In this document: positions 1 to 7,739 of the stretch, piece by piece
Position numbering within the stretch: position 1 is the stretch's first letter
Layout: every line of letters begins with the position of its first letter
From: Camelimonas abortus
GTDB lineage: Bacteria; Pseudomonadota; Alphaproteobacteria; Rhizobiales; Beijerinckiaceae
Length of the DNA: 64,000 nucleotides
NCBI RefSeq assembly: GCF_042647165.1
Contig: NZ_JBHRUV010000004.1
Direction: 5' to 3' (one strand)
The notes under the pieces: model-generated
Told to the model about the DNA's origin: nothing
The model's database searches: none
What the model saw: only the letters and a program-made list of their open reading frames with translations
Translations under genes and position numbers: made by a program

Positions 1-158
1 GCTCGATCGGCTTCGCCACGCTCACCGGCATGCTGGGCTCGACGCTGCTGTCGATCACCGTGACGCCGTCGCTGTTCATCGTGCTGCAGAATCTGGAGAA
101 CCGCCGCAAGGCGAAGAAAGCGGCGACGGCGGCTCCTGCCGGCGGCGCGGCCCACTGA
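1..158 (+). CDS. RND efflux transporter permease, C-terminal end only
   Basis: The open frame enters from the left edge (codons from position 3) and stops with TGA at 156-158, giving the last 51 residues. They read as a hydrophobic segment (GFATLTGMLGSTLLSITVTP, then SLFIVLQ) followed by a short Lys/Arg- and Ala-rich tail. This matches the last transmembrane helix and cytosolic end of AcrB/HAE1-type RND permeases, inner-membrane proton-driven exporters. Nothing can be said about substrate because almost all of the protein lies outside the window. Confidence 0.7.
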   Translation, partial: SIGFATLTGMLGSTLLSITVTPSLFIVLQNLENRRKAKKAATAAPAGGAAH

Positions 159-498
159 GCGGCGGCGCGGCCGCCCTGCGCCGGCGAGGCGCTGGCGCCG
201 TCCACGCCCGCCAGGCGGCCCTGCAGGCCGGGGGCATGGAAAATCCCGGCGGCCGCGCCGCGTCACCGGGACCCGCGCCGCCATCGGCCGGTCCGCGCCC
301 GGCGCGTTCCGTCACGGACGCGCGGCCCGCGACACGGAATCGGCGCGCGACGCAGACAAATAGTGGCGCGGCCTCCGGATCCACGCCGCCAGCGCGGCGG
401 GCCCTGCTGCAAGGCGGCGGGCCGGCCCTCGCCCTGCCCTGCGCCCGTATCCTGACGCCCGCCGCCGGGCGCGTCCGGGACGCCCTGCGCTCCCCGGA
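159..498. other. Intergenic region, no gene seen
   Basis: GC-rich spacer between the convergent RND permease and the haem monooxygenase. The open frames here are compositional. Short GC-rich inverted repeats sit directly after the RND stop, but none is followed by a T-tract, so I do not call a terminator. Confidence 0.5.
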
Positions 499-834
499 TT
501 ACTCCGCGGCCTTGCCCGCCGGCCGGGTCTGGAAGACCTCGAAGCCTTCGAATTCCGGATGGCCGATGGTCATCGGCCCACTGGCCGGCTGCCCCGCCCG
601 CTCATGCGCCTTGCGGAACTGCTCCGACTTCGTCCAGGCGTCGAAATGCGCCTTCGAAGCCCATTTGGTGAAGGAGGCGTAGAGGATGTGATCCTCGCGC
701 TCCGGCCCGCGCAACATGTGGAACTCGATAAAGCCGTCCAGCTCATGCAGGTGGGATTCGCGATTCAGCCACATCTGCTCGAAGTCAGCGGCGCGGTCCT
801 TGCGGACCCGGAAACGGTTCATGGCGATAAACAT
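499..834 (-). CDS. Haem-degrading monooxygenase-like protein (antibiotic biosynthesis monooxygenase fold, HmuQ/IsdG type)
   Basis: A 111-residue protein beginning MFIAMNRFRV. The frame stays open further upstream, but this start is chosen because AGGAGAG lies just ahead of it and the ABM fold begins here. The pattern RFRVRKDRAADFE, then WLNRESHL, FIEFHMLRGPE and YASFTKWASKAHFDAW is typical of dimeric ferredoxin-like monooxygenases that open haem with O2 to release iron in the cytosol. A haem transporter remnant (hmuU, hmuV) lies on the other strand about 600 bp away, which supports a role in haem-iron use. A general ABM-domain enzyme cannot be excluded; the fold is more certain than the substrate. 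Confidence 0.8.
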   Translation of the reverse strand: MFIAMNRFRVRKDRAADFEQMWLNRESHLHELDGFIEFHMLRGPEREDHILYASFTKWASKAHFDAWTKSEQFRKAHERAGQPASGPMTIGHPEFEGFEVFQTRPAGKAAE

Positions 835-1417
835 GTCTCTCTCCTGCCCGGCCAGGCGCGCCGCTCCGCCCGCCTGACGGCCGGCGGCGCGTCCGCAGAC
901 GGCGCGCGCCCCTGCCGCCGGCTGCGCCGGCCTCGCCCCCGGCGCGCCGGCAGGCGGCGCCCTTGCCGCCCCGGCGCGATCCTGCGACGCGGCGGCCCGG
1001 CGCGCGTCCCTGGCCACAGTCCCCAGGCGCATGCGGCGGGGCTGTCAAATATATTGCGTAAATACATTTGAAAAACTTCAAACAAACGCCATTCCCGGAA
1101 TGATTTTAATTAAAGGTCATGGCTTTTTTCAGAACGGATCCAGGCTGAAGTACTGCCGGCGTAGCGCGCCGGCGCGCTGCGCCGGCAGGCGGCGCCCGCC
1201 GCGCACGACTGTCGCGCCGGCCGGAGATCGCCTTGTTTCAATATATTTTTCATAAACTTGCAAGGACGCCGCCTTCCCGACGCCCGCGCCTCGCCCTGCC
1301 GGGGGGAACGTGCGGATTGTCCGCGCGTTCCAAAGATTAATTGTAACTGCGCCGCGATTTTCTGTATGAAATCCGCGCCGCCATATTTTTCGCGAGCGCA
1401 CGGAACGCCGCCCATGA
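835..1417. other. AT-rich intergenic region at the haem locus
   Basis: 583 bp between the divergent monooxygenase and the hmuU remnant. Positions about 1040-1260 are markedly AT-rich for this genome and should hold the promoter(s), including a 21-bp quasi-palindrome listed separately. No open frame here encodes the missing N-terminal part of HmuU, HmuT or a haem receptor. Confidence 0.55.
1100..1120. promoter_or_regulatory. Candidate iron-responsive operator
   Basis: A 21-bp imperfect palindrome with outer arms ATGA/TCAT and an AT core (TTTTAATTAAA). Outer positions 1-4 pair with 18-21, and 7-8 with 14-15. Size and composition resemble Fur-family boxes, and the TGA...TCA ends recall RirA sites, although the spacing is 13 rather than the usual 9. 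Placement between haem-use genes makes iron control plausible. This is inference from sequence shape only. Confidence 0.35.
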
Positions 1418-1861
1418 TCCGCCTGCCCCCTGACCCTCGCGCTGCATCCGTCGCCGGCGGCGCTGGCGCTCGTCGCCGCGCCGGCGCTGGCGCGCGGGCT
1501 CAACGCGCTGCTGCTGGGCGAGGCGGAAGCCTATCACATGGGCGTGGCCGTGCAGCGGGTGAAGCTGCTGGCCATCGTGCTCACGGCGCTGGCGGTGGGA
1601 GCCTCGGTGGCCGCCTGCGGCGTCATCGGCTTCATCGGCATCGTGGCGCCGCACGTCATCCGCCTCGCCGCCGGACCGGACCACCGCGTCCTGCTGCCGG
1701 CCAGCGCGCTGCTGGGCGGGGCGCTGCTGGTGACGGCCGACGTGCTGGCGCGCCTGCTGGCGGCGCCGGCCGAGCTGCCCATCGGCATCCTCACCGCCAC
1801 GCTCGGCGCGCCGTTCTTTCTGTGGCTGCTGCTGCGCCGCGGCCGGGAGGAGACGGCATGA
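1418..1861 (+). pseudogene. hmuU: Haem ABC transporter permease HmuU, 5'-truncated remnant
   Basis: The frame reads continuously from 1418 (in-frame TGA at 1415-1417) to TGA at 1859-1861, about 147 codons. It matches the C-terminal 40% of FecCD-type permeases: RGLNALLLGEAEAYHMGV (coupling helix with the EA loop contacting the ATPase), then VIGFIGIVAPHVIRL, then PAELPIGILTATLG and FFLWLLL. Intact HmuU is about 340-380 residues, so roughly 200 N-terminal residues are missing and no other frame upstream supplies them. An internal ATG at 1538 could start a 107-residue fragment, but this would lack most of the membrane domain. The end overlaps hmuV by ATGA. Deletion or misassembly is the likely cause. 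Confidence 0.75.
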
Positions 1862-2655
1862 GCCTGCTCCAGCTCCGCGACGCCGGATATGCAACGCGCG
1901 GCAGGACGCTGCTGGCGGCGGTGAATCTCACCCTTGCGCCGGGGACGTTCAAGGTTGTTCTGGGGCCCAACGGCGCCGGCAAGTCCACGCTGCTGCGCCT
2001 GTGCTGCGGCGAGCTGGCGCGCACCGCCGGCGCGGCGCTGTGGGAGGGAGCGGACCTCGCCGCCACGCCGGCCTGGCGGCTGGCGGCGGCGCGCGCGGTG
2101 CTGCCGCAGGCCTCCAGCCCTGGCTTTCCCTTCACTGTGGGCGAGGTGGCGCGGATGGGCGCGGAGACGGTGGGGCGCAGGCTGCCGCGCCGGACCATCG
2201 CCGCCATCGTGCGTGACAGCCTCGAACGGGCGGACATGGCCCATCTCGCCGGCCAGCGCTATGACACGCTCTCCGGCGGCGAGCGCCAGCGCGCGCACTT
2301 CGCCCGCGCCCTCGCCCAGCTGGCGGCCGGGCGGGCGGCGGCGGACGGGCCGCTGCGCCAGGCGCTGTTTCTGGACGAGCCCACCGCCAGCCTCGACATC
2401 CGTCACCAGCTGCTGCTGCTACGCGAGGCGCGCCGGCTGGCGGACGACGGCCTTGCGGTGATGGCGGCGCTGCACGACCTCGCCCCCGCCGCCTGCGCCG
2501 ACGACATCCTGCTGCTGCGCGCCGGCCGCCCGCTGGCGCTGGGCGCGCCGGACGAGGTGCTGGCGCCGGCGCTGCTGCGCGCCGCGTTCGGCGTGAAGAC
2601 GGAGACGCTGCGCGGCCGCGACGGCGCAAGGGCGTTCATCCACCGCCTGCCCTGA
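1858..2655 (+). CDS. hmuV: Haem ABC transporter ATP-binding protein HmuV
   Basis: A 265-residue ATPase of the haem/siderophore importer type. Walker A GPNGAGKS lies at 36-43, the signature LSGGE at 138-142, Walker B LFLDEP at about 170-175, a D-loop SLD at 178-180, and the switch His (AALHD) at 206. It would power HmuU to bring haem into the cytosol. The ATG overlaps the hmuU stop, the usual hmuUV coupling. Its own sequence is intact, but its permease is truncated and no hmuT is present, so function from this locus is doubtful unless another permease substitutes. Confidence 0.88.
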   Translation: MSLLQLRDAGYATRGRTLLAAVNLTLAPGTFKVVLGPNGAGKSTLLRLCCGELARTAGAALWEGADLAATPAWRLAAARAVLPQASSPGFPFTVGEVARMGAETVGRRLPRRTIAAIVRDSLERADMAHLAGQRYDTLSGGERQRAHFARALAQLAAGRAAADGPLRQALFLDEPTASLDIRHQLLLLREARRLADDGLAVMAALHDLAPAACADDILLLRAGRPLALGAPDEVLAPALLRAAFGVKTETLRGRDGARAFIHRLP

Positions 2656-2806
2656 GGGCGGCGCGCCGCCTTTCATTCGCCAGACAGCCGGCGTTTTCCC
2701 CGTCTCGGGCGCGCCTCGGCGGGCGGCGACGCCCGACGGAAGGCGCGGTTGCTTTCATGCGCGGATACTGCAAGCTTCGTGCGGGGAAGAAACAGCAAGG
2801 GCTGAA

Positions 2807-5800
2807 ATGGAGAAGCGCATCCGGCGGCTGATGGTCGCCAACCGCTCCGAGATCGCCATCCGCGTGTTCCGCGCGGCCACGGAACTCGGCATCGAAACCG
2901 TCGCCATTTATGCTGAAGAAGACAGGCTGTCGCTCCATCGCTTCAAGGCGGACGAAGCCTATCGTGTCGGCGCCGGCAAGGGGCCGCTGCAGGCCTATCT
3001 CGACATCGAATCCATCATCGAAACCGCGGTGAAGGCCCGGGTGGACGCCATCCATCCCGGCTACGGCTTCCTTTCGGAAAGTCCCGAGTTTGCGGAAGCC
3101 TGCGCCGCCGCCGGCATCATCTTCATCGGCCCATCGCCGCAGACCATGCGCCAGCTCGGCGACAAGGTGGCGGCGCGCAACCTCGCCATCTCCGTCGGCG
3201 CGCCGGTGATGCCGGCCACCGGCCCGCTGCCGCGCGACGGTGAGGAAATCCGCCGCCTCGCCGCCGGCATCGGCTATCCGCTGATGCTGAAGGCCAGCTG
3301 GGGCGGCGGCGGACGCGGCATGCGCCCCATTGAAAGCGAGGCGCAGCTGCTGGACGCGGTCGCCACGGCCCGCCGCGAGGCGGCCGCCGCCTTCGGCAAG
3401 GACGAGGTCTATCTGGAGAAGCTGGTGCGGCGCGCCCGCCATGTGGAGGTGCAGCTGCTGGGCGACGCCCACGGCAATCTCGTCCACCTGTTCGAGCGCG
3501 ACTGCACCATCCAGCGCCGCCACCAGAAGGTGATCGAACGGGCGCCCGCGCCCTATCTCGACGACGCCGCCCGCCAGAAGCTCGCCGAAGCGGCGCTGGC
3601 CATCGGCCGGGCGACGAACTACGCAGGCGCCGGCACCGTCGAGTTCCTGATGGACGCCGACAGCGGCGATTTCTACTTCATCGAGGTCAATCCGCGCATC
3701 CAGGTGGAGCATACGGTGACCGAAGTGGTCACCGGCCTCGACATCGTGAAGGCGCAGATCCGCATCGCCGGGGGCGGGCGCGTCGGCGTGGTGGAGGAGA
3801 CGGGCGTTCCGCCGCAGGAGGCGATCCGCCTTTCCGGCCACGCCATGCAGTGCCGGGTCACCACCGAGGATCCGGAGCGCGGTTTCGCGCCGGACTATGG
3901 CCGCATCACCGCCTATCGCGGCGCCGCCGGCTTCGGGGTGCGCGTCGACGGCGGCACGGCCTATTCCGGCGCGGTGGTCACGCCCTTCTATGACGCCATG
4001 CTGGAGAAGGTGACCGTGTGGGCGCCGACGCCCGGAGAGGCCATCGCCCGCATGGACCGGACGCTGCGCGAGTACCGCATCCGCGGCGTGGCCACCAACC
4101 TGCCGTTCCTGGAGGCGGTGCTGGCGCATCCGCGCTTCCAGGCCATGGACTACACCACCCGGTTCATCGACGAGACGCCAGAGCTGTTCAACCTGCCGCC
4201 GCGGCGCGACCGCGCCACCAAGCTGCTGCGCTCCATCGCCGACGTCACCGTGAACGGCCACCCGGAGATGAAGGGCCGCGCGCTGCCGCCCCGCGACCTG
4301 CGCGCTCCCGAGGCGCCCGCCTTCCCCGGAACGCCGCCGCCCGGCACGAAGCAGCTGCTGGACCAGCTGGGGCCGCGCGCCTTCGGCCGCTGGATGCGCG
4401 AGCAGCAGCGCATCCTCATCACCGACACCACCATGCGCGACGCCCACCAGTCGCTGCTGGCCACGCGCATGCGCAGCTTCGACATCGCTCCGGCCGCCGG
4501 CGCCTACGCCGCCGGCCTGCCGGGGCTGCTGTCGCTGGAATGCTGGGGCGGCGCCACCTTCGACGTGGCCATGCGCTTCCTCACCGAAGACCCGTGGGAG
4601 CGGCTGGCCGCCATCCGTGAACGGGCGCCGAACATCCTGCTGCAGATGCTGCTGCGCGGCGCCAATGGCGTGGGCTACACCAACTATCCGGACAATGTGG
4701 TGAAGTTCTTCATCCGCCAGGCGGCGGAGGCGGGCGTGGACCTGTTCCGCATCTTCGACTGCCTGAACTGGGTGGAGAACATGCGCGTCGCCATCGACGC
4801 CGTGGCCGCGGCGGGGAAGATCGCCGAAGGCGCCATCTGCTATACCGGCGACGTGTTCGATCCGGACCGGGCGAAATACTCGCTGTCCTATTACGCCGGC
4901 CTGGCGAAGGAGCTGGACGCCGCCGGCTGCCACGTGCTGGCGATCAAGGACATGGCCGGCCTGCTGCGGCCGCCCGCCGCCCGCGCCCTCATCCGGGCGC
5001 TGCGCGACGTTACCGACCTGCCCATCCACCTGCACACCCACGACACCTCCGGCGCGGCCAGCGCCACTGTGATCGCCGCCATCGAGGCGGGGGTGGACGC
5101 GGTGGACCTGGCCGCCGACGCCATGTCCGGCGCCACCTCCCAGCCGTGCCTCGGCTCGGTCGTGGAGGCGGTGCGCGGCACGGAGCGGGACGCCGGCCTC
5201 GACGCCGACGCCATCCGGCGCATCAGCTTCTACTGGGAGGGGGTGCGCGCGCTCTATGCGCCGTTTGAGAGCGACCTGCGCTCCGGCGCCTCGGAGGTGT
5301 ATCTGCACGAGATGCCGGGCGGGCAGTTCACCAATCTCAAGGAGCAGGCCCGCGCCCTCGGGCTGGAGAGCCGCTGGCATGAGGTGGCCCGCGCCTATCG
5401 CGAGGCCAATGACCTGTTCGGCGACATCATCAAGGTGACGCCCTCCTCCAAGGTGGTGGGCGACATGGCGCTGATGATGGTGGCCCAGGGCCTGACGCCG
5501 GAAGACGTGCTGGATCCGGAGCGGGAGATCGCCTTCCCCGCCTCGGTGGTGGAAATGCTGCGCGGCGACCTCGGCCAGCCGCCGGGCGGATGGCCTGAAG
5601 CGCTGCAGAAAAAGGCGCTGCGCGGCGAGAAGCCCATCACCGTGCGGCCGGCGTCGCTGCTGGGCGAGGCCGATCTCGACGCCGCGCGCCGGCAGGCGGA
5701 GGCGGACGTCGGGCGCGCCGTCTCCGACCAGGAGCTGGCCTCCTGGCTGATGTATCCGAAGGTGTTCGCGGAGTTCGCCCGCAAGGCCGAGGCCTGGGGG

Positions 5801-6250
5801 CCGGTGCACGCCCTGCCGACTCCCGTGTTCTTCGGCGGCATGCGGCCCGGCGACGAGGTGGTGGCGGAAATCGAGCCTGGCAAGACGCTGATCATCCAGC
5901 TGCAGGCGATCGGCGAGCCGGAGCCGGACGGGCACGTGAAGCTGTTCTTCGAGCTGAACGGCCAGCCGCGGGTGATCCGCGTCGCCGACCGCAGCCGCGT
6001 GGTGGCCGCCGCCCGCCGCAAGGCCGACGACGGCGACCCCACCCATGTGGCCGCGCCCATGGCGGGAGCGGTCTCCTCCATCGCCGTGCGCAAGGGCCAG
6101 AAGGTGGAGGCCGGCGCGCCGCTGCTGACGCTGGAGGCGATGAAGATGGAGACCACCCTCGCCGCGCCGCGCGCCGGCGTGGTGAGCGAGGTGCTGGTGG
6201 CGGTGCGCGACAATGTGGAGGCGCGCGACCTGCTGCTGGTGCTCACATAG
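2807..6250 (+). CDS. pyc: Pyruvate carboxylase
   Basis: A 1147-residue single-chain biotin enzyme converting pyruvate, bicarbonate and ATP to oxaloacetate in the cytosol (anaplerosis). The biotin carboxylase domain fills about 1-455 (ATP-grasp glycine loop, EVNPRIQVEHTVTE). The carboxyltransferase barrel spans about 530-800, with metal ligands D540 (TDTTMRDAHQS) and H743/H745 (LHTHD) and the carbamylated Lys K714 (AIKDMAG). The tetramerisation region is followed by a biotin carrier domain with EAMKMET, biotinylated Lys at 1113. Length and domain order match the alpha4-type enzyme. It stands alone, read from its own promoter in the 150-bp gap after hmuV. Confidence 0.97.
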   Translation: MEKRIRRLMVANRSEIAIRVFRAATELGIETVAIYAEEDRLSLHRFKADEAYRVGAGKGPLQAYLDIESIIETAVKARVDAIHPGYGFLSESPEFAEACAAAGIIFIGPSPQTMRQLGDKVAARNLAISVGAPVMPATGPLPRDGEEIRRLAAGIGYPLMLKASWGGGGRGMRPIESEAQLLDAVATARREAAAAFGKDEVYLEKLVRRARHVEVQLLGDAHGNLVHLFERDCTIQRRHQKVIERAPAPYLDDAARQKLAEAALAIGRATNYAGAGTVEFLMDADSGDFYFIEVNPRIQVEHTVTEVVTGLDIVKAQIRIAGGGRVGVVEETGVPPQEAIRLSGHAMQCRVTTEDPERGFAPDYGRITAYRGAAGFGVRVDGGTAYSGAVVTPFYDAMLEKVTVWAPTPGEAIARMDRTLREYRIRGVATNLPFLEAVLAHPRFQAMDYTTRFIDETPELFNLPPRRDRATKLLRSIADVTVNGHPEMKGRALPPRDLRAPEAPAFPGTPPPGTKQLLDQLGPRAFGRWMREQQRILITDTTMRDAHQSLLATRMRSFDIAPAAGAYAAGLPGLLSLECWGGATFDVAMRFLTEDPWERLAAIRERAPNILLQMLLRGANGVGYTNYPDNVVKFFIRQAAEAGVDLFRIFDCLNWVENMRVAIDAVAAAGKIAEGAICYTGDVFDPDRAKYSLSYYAGLAKELDAAGCHVLAIKDMAGLLRPPAARALIRALRDVTDLPIHLHTHDTSGAASATVIAAIEAGVDAVDLAADAMSGATSQPCLGSVVEAVRGTERDAGLDADAIRRISFYWEGVRALYAPFESDLRSGASEVYLHEMPGGQFTNLKEQARALGLESRWHEVARAYREANDLFGDIIKVTPSSKVVGDMALMMVAQGLTPEDVLDPEREIAFPASVVEMLRGDLGQPPGGWPEALQKKALRGEKPITVRPASLLGEADLDAARRQAEADVGRAVSDQELASWLMYPKVFAEFARKAEAWGPVHALPTPVFFGGMRPGDEVVAEIEPGKTLIIQLQAIGEPEPDGHVKLFFELNGQPRVIRVADRSRVVAAARRKADDGDPTHVAAPMAGAVSSIAVRKGQKVEAGAPLLTLEAMKMETTLAAPRAGVVSEVLVAVRDNVEARDLLLVLT

Positions 6251-6590
6251 GCCGCGGACCGTGGCGGTCGCCGGAGGGGCGCGCCCCTCCCCATCCTGGC
6301 GCGGCGGCGGCGGCCTGCGAAGCGCGCTGGCGCACGTCGCGGAGCCGCCTCCCGGCGTTTTGATGGAGGCAGGAAGAACGCTTCCAGAGGCTTCCATGAA
6401 CGCGATCAGGACTATCGGCTCCATCATGTTCGCCACGCCGATCGGCTGGGCGCTCATCGTCGCGGCGGCCGTCGCCGTTTACGCGCTGCAGCACTGACGG
6501 CGCGGGCGCGGCGCGCGGCGACGCGTCCGTGACGGCGCCGGCGCATCGAGGGGCGGAGCGGCTCCCGGAACGCGGGCGCGCGGGCGCGGG
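6251..6590. other. Intergenic region holding one possible small ORF
   Basis: 340 bp between pyc and the convergent LysR gene. Apart from the short membrane ORF at 6396-6497 I see no coding or regulatory signal. The Ala- and Arg-rich open frames on the other strand are compositional. Confidence 0.45.
6396..6497 (+). CDS. Possible small single-span membrane protein
   Basis: A 33-codon frame (MNAIRTIGSIMFATPIGWAL, then a hydrophobic run ending ALQH). It would give one transmembrane helix of about 20 residues with a short basic N-terminus, a common design for bacterial micro-membrane proteins. The frame is open 11 codons further upstream (ATG 6363, MEAGRTLPEAS). No strong ribosome-binding site is seen for either start. 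I do not recognise a family; chance remains a real possibility. Confidence 0.35.
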   Translation: MNAIRTIGSIMFATPIGWALIVAAAVAVYALQH

Positions 6591-7538
6591 TCACGCCTGC
6601 GCCGGAGCGGCGGCGGCCGCGTCCCGGCCGGCTGCCTGTCCGGCCTCCCCCTGGACGAGGGCCTTCAGCACCTGCTCCATGAACTTGGCGGCGGCCACCG
6701 GCAGGGTGCGGCCGCGCAGGTGTCCCACCACGATCTGCGCCGGCGCCATGTCGCGGGGGTCCACCACGCGGGCGGCGAGGCGCGGATCGTTGCGCGGAAT
6801 GCCGCCCCGGATCTGGAAACTCACCGCATGCTCCGCCAGGGCGAAACCGCGCATCACTTCGAATGAACCGGTCTCCAGCGCCACCTGCAGCGGCGCCGAC
6901 ATGCGCATGCGCGCCGCGTCCAGCAGATGGCGCAGGGCGAGGCTGCGGTCCGGCATGATCACCGGAAAGCGCAGGCACTCGCGCAGGCGCACCGGCCCCT
7001 CCCTGCCCGCCAGCGGATGGTCCGCCGCGAACAGCGCGCACACCGGCTCGTCCAGCATCAGCAGGGTGTGGAACTCCGGCGCCGGCGGCGGCTTCAGCGC
7101 CACGGCGAAATCCGCCTCATGGCTGGAGAGCACCGGCATCAGATTGTCGTAATCCCGCACCATCAGGCTGAACGACACCAGCGGATGCTCCCGCCGGTAG
7201 GCCGCGACCTGCACAGGCAGGAACTCGTTGGCGAAGGCCTGGCTGCAGGCCACCGAGACATGGCCGCGCCGCTCCCCGGACAGGTCGGCGATCTGCGTGC
7301 GCACGCGCTCGAAATCCGACAGCTGGTCGCGGATGTGGCGCACGACCAGCTCGCCCGCCGGATTGAGCCGCATGCCGTGGGGCAGGCGCTCGAACAGCTC
7401 CACGCCCATTTCCTGCTCGAAATCCTGGATCTTGCGCGTCAGCGCCGAGGGCGTGAGGGCGAGGCGCTCGGCGCTTTTGCGGATCGAGCCGGTCTTCGCC
7501 ACGTCGAGAATGCACGCCAGCGTCCGCAGGTGCTTCAC
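6591..7538 (-). CDS. LysR-family transcriptional regulator
   Basis: A 315-residue LTTR starting at GTG 7538 (VKHLRTLACILDVAKTGSIR), chosen because AGGAGG sits 6-7 nt upstream; the ATG-less extension to 7607 lacks this. The N-terminal 60 residues form the winged helix-turn-helix (SIRKSAERLALTPSALTRKI), and the rest is the periplasmic-binding-protein-like effector domain. It is divergent from atzF and its ABC transporter with about 200 bp between, the standard arrangement for an LTTR controlling its neighbour. Effector unknown; a ureide or allophanate-related compound is a guess from context. Confidence 0.9.
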   Translation of the reverse strand: MKHLRTLACILDVAKTGSIRKSAERLALTPSALTRKIQDFEQEMGVELFERLPHGMRLNPAGELVVRHIRDQLSDFERVRTQIADLSGERRGHVSVACSQAFANEFLPVQVAAYRREHPLVSFSLMVRDYDNLMPVLSSHEADFAVALKPPPAPEFHTLLMLDEPVCALFAADHPLAGREGPVRLRECLRFPVIMPDRSLALRHLLDAARMRMSAPLQVALETGSFEVMRGFALAEHAVSFQIRGGIPRNDPRLAARVVDPRDMAPAQIVVGHLRGRTLPVAAAKFMEQVLKALVQGEAGQAAGRDAAAAAPAQA

Positions 7539-7639
7539 CGCCGTTCCCTCCTGGTGGCCGCTCCATCCGGCCGCGCGTCGCAATTTCCGGTCGAAGGCGG
7601 ACGGCATCCTGTTGTCATCACGAAAGAATTTTCACGCTG

Positions 7640-7668
7640 TTGCGATTATGGAAACAGAACGTTCGCAA
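7640..7668. promoter_or_regulatory. Candidate LysR operator between lysR and atzF
   Basis: Perfect 6-bp inverted repeat TTGCGA-N17-TCGCAA inside the divergent promoter region, in an AT-richer stretch about 70 bp upstream of atzF. LTTR sites are typically interrupted dyads of this kind containing T-N11-A. Binding is inferred from position and symmetry. Confidence 0.4.
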
Positions 7669-7739
7669 TTCAGCAATAGACGTCAACAGCCGCTGCAGTC
7701 AATCTCGCCGTCACAAGCCAGCAGCCGACGGAGACAGCG

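Noticed and set aside
2636..6457. Very long minus-strand open frame (about 1270 codons) opposite pyc
   Set aside because: His/Gly/Arg-rich nonsense typical of the antisense of GC-rich genes; the plus strand encodes a full pyruvate carboxylase.
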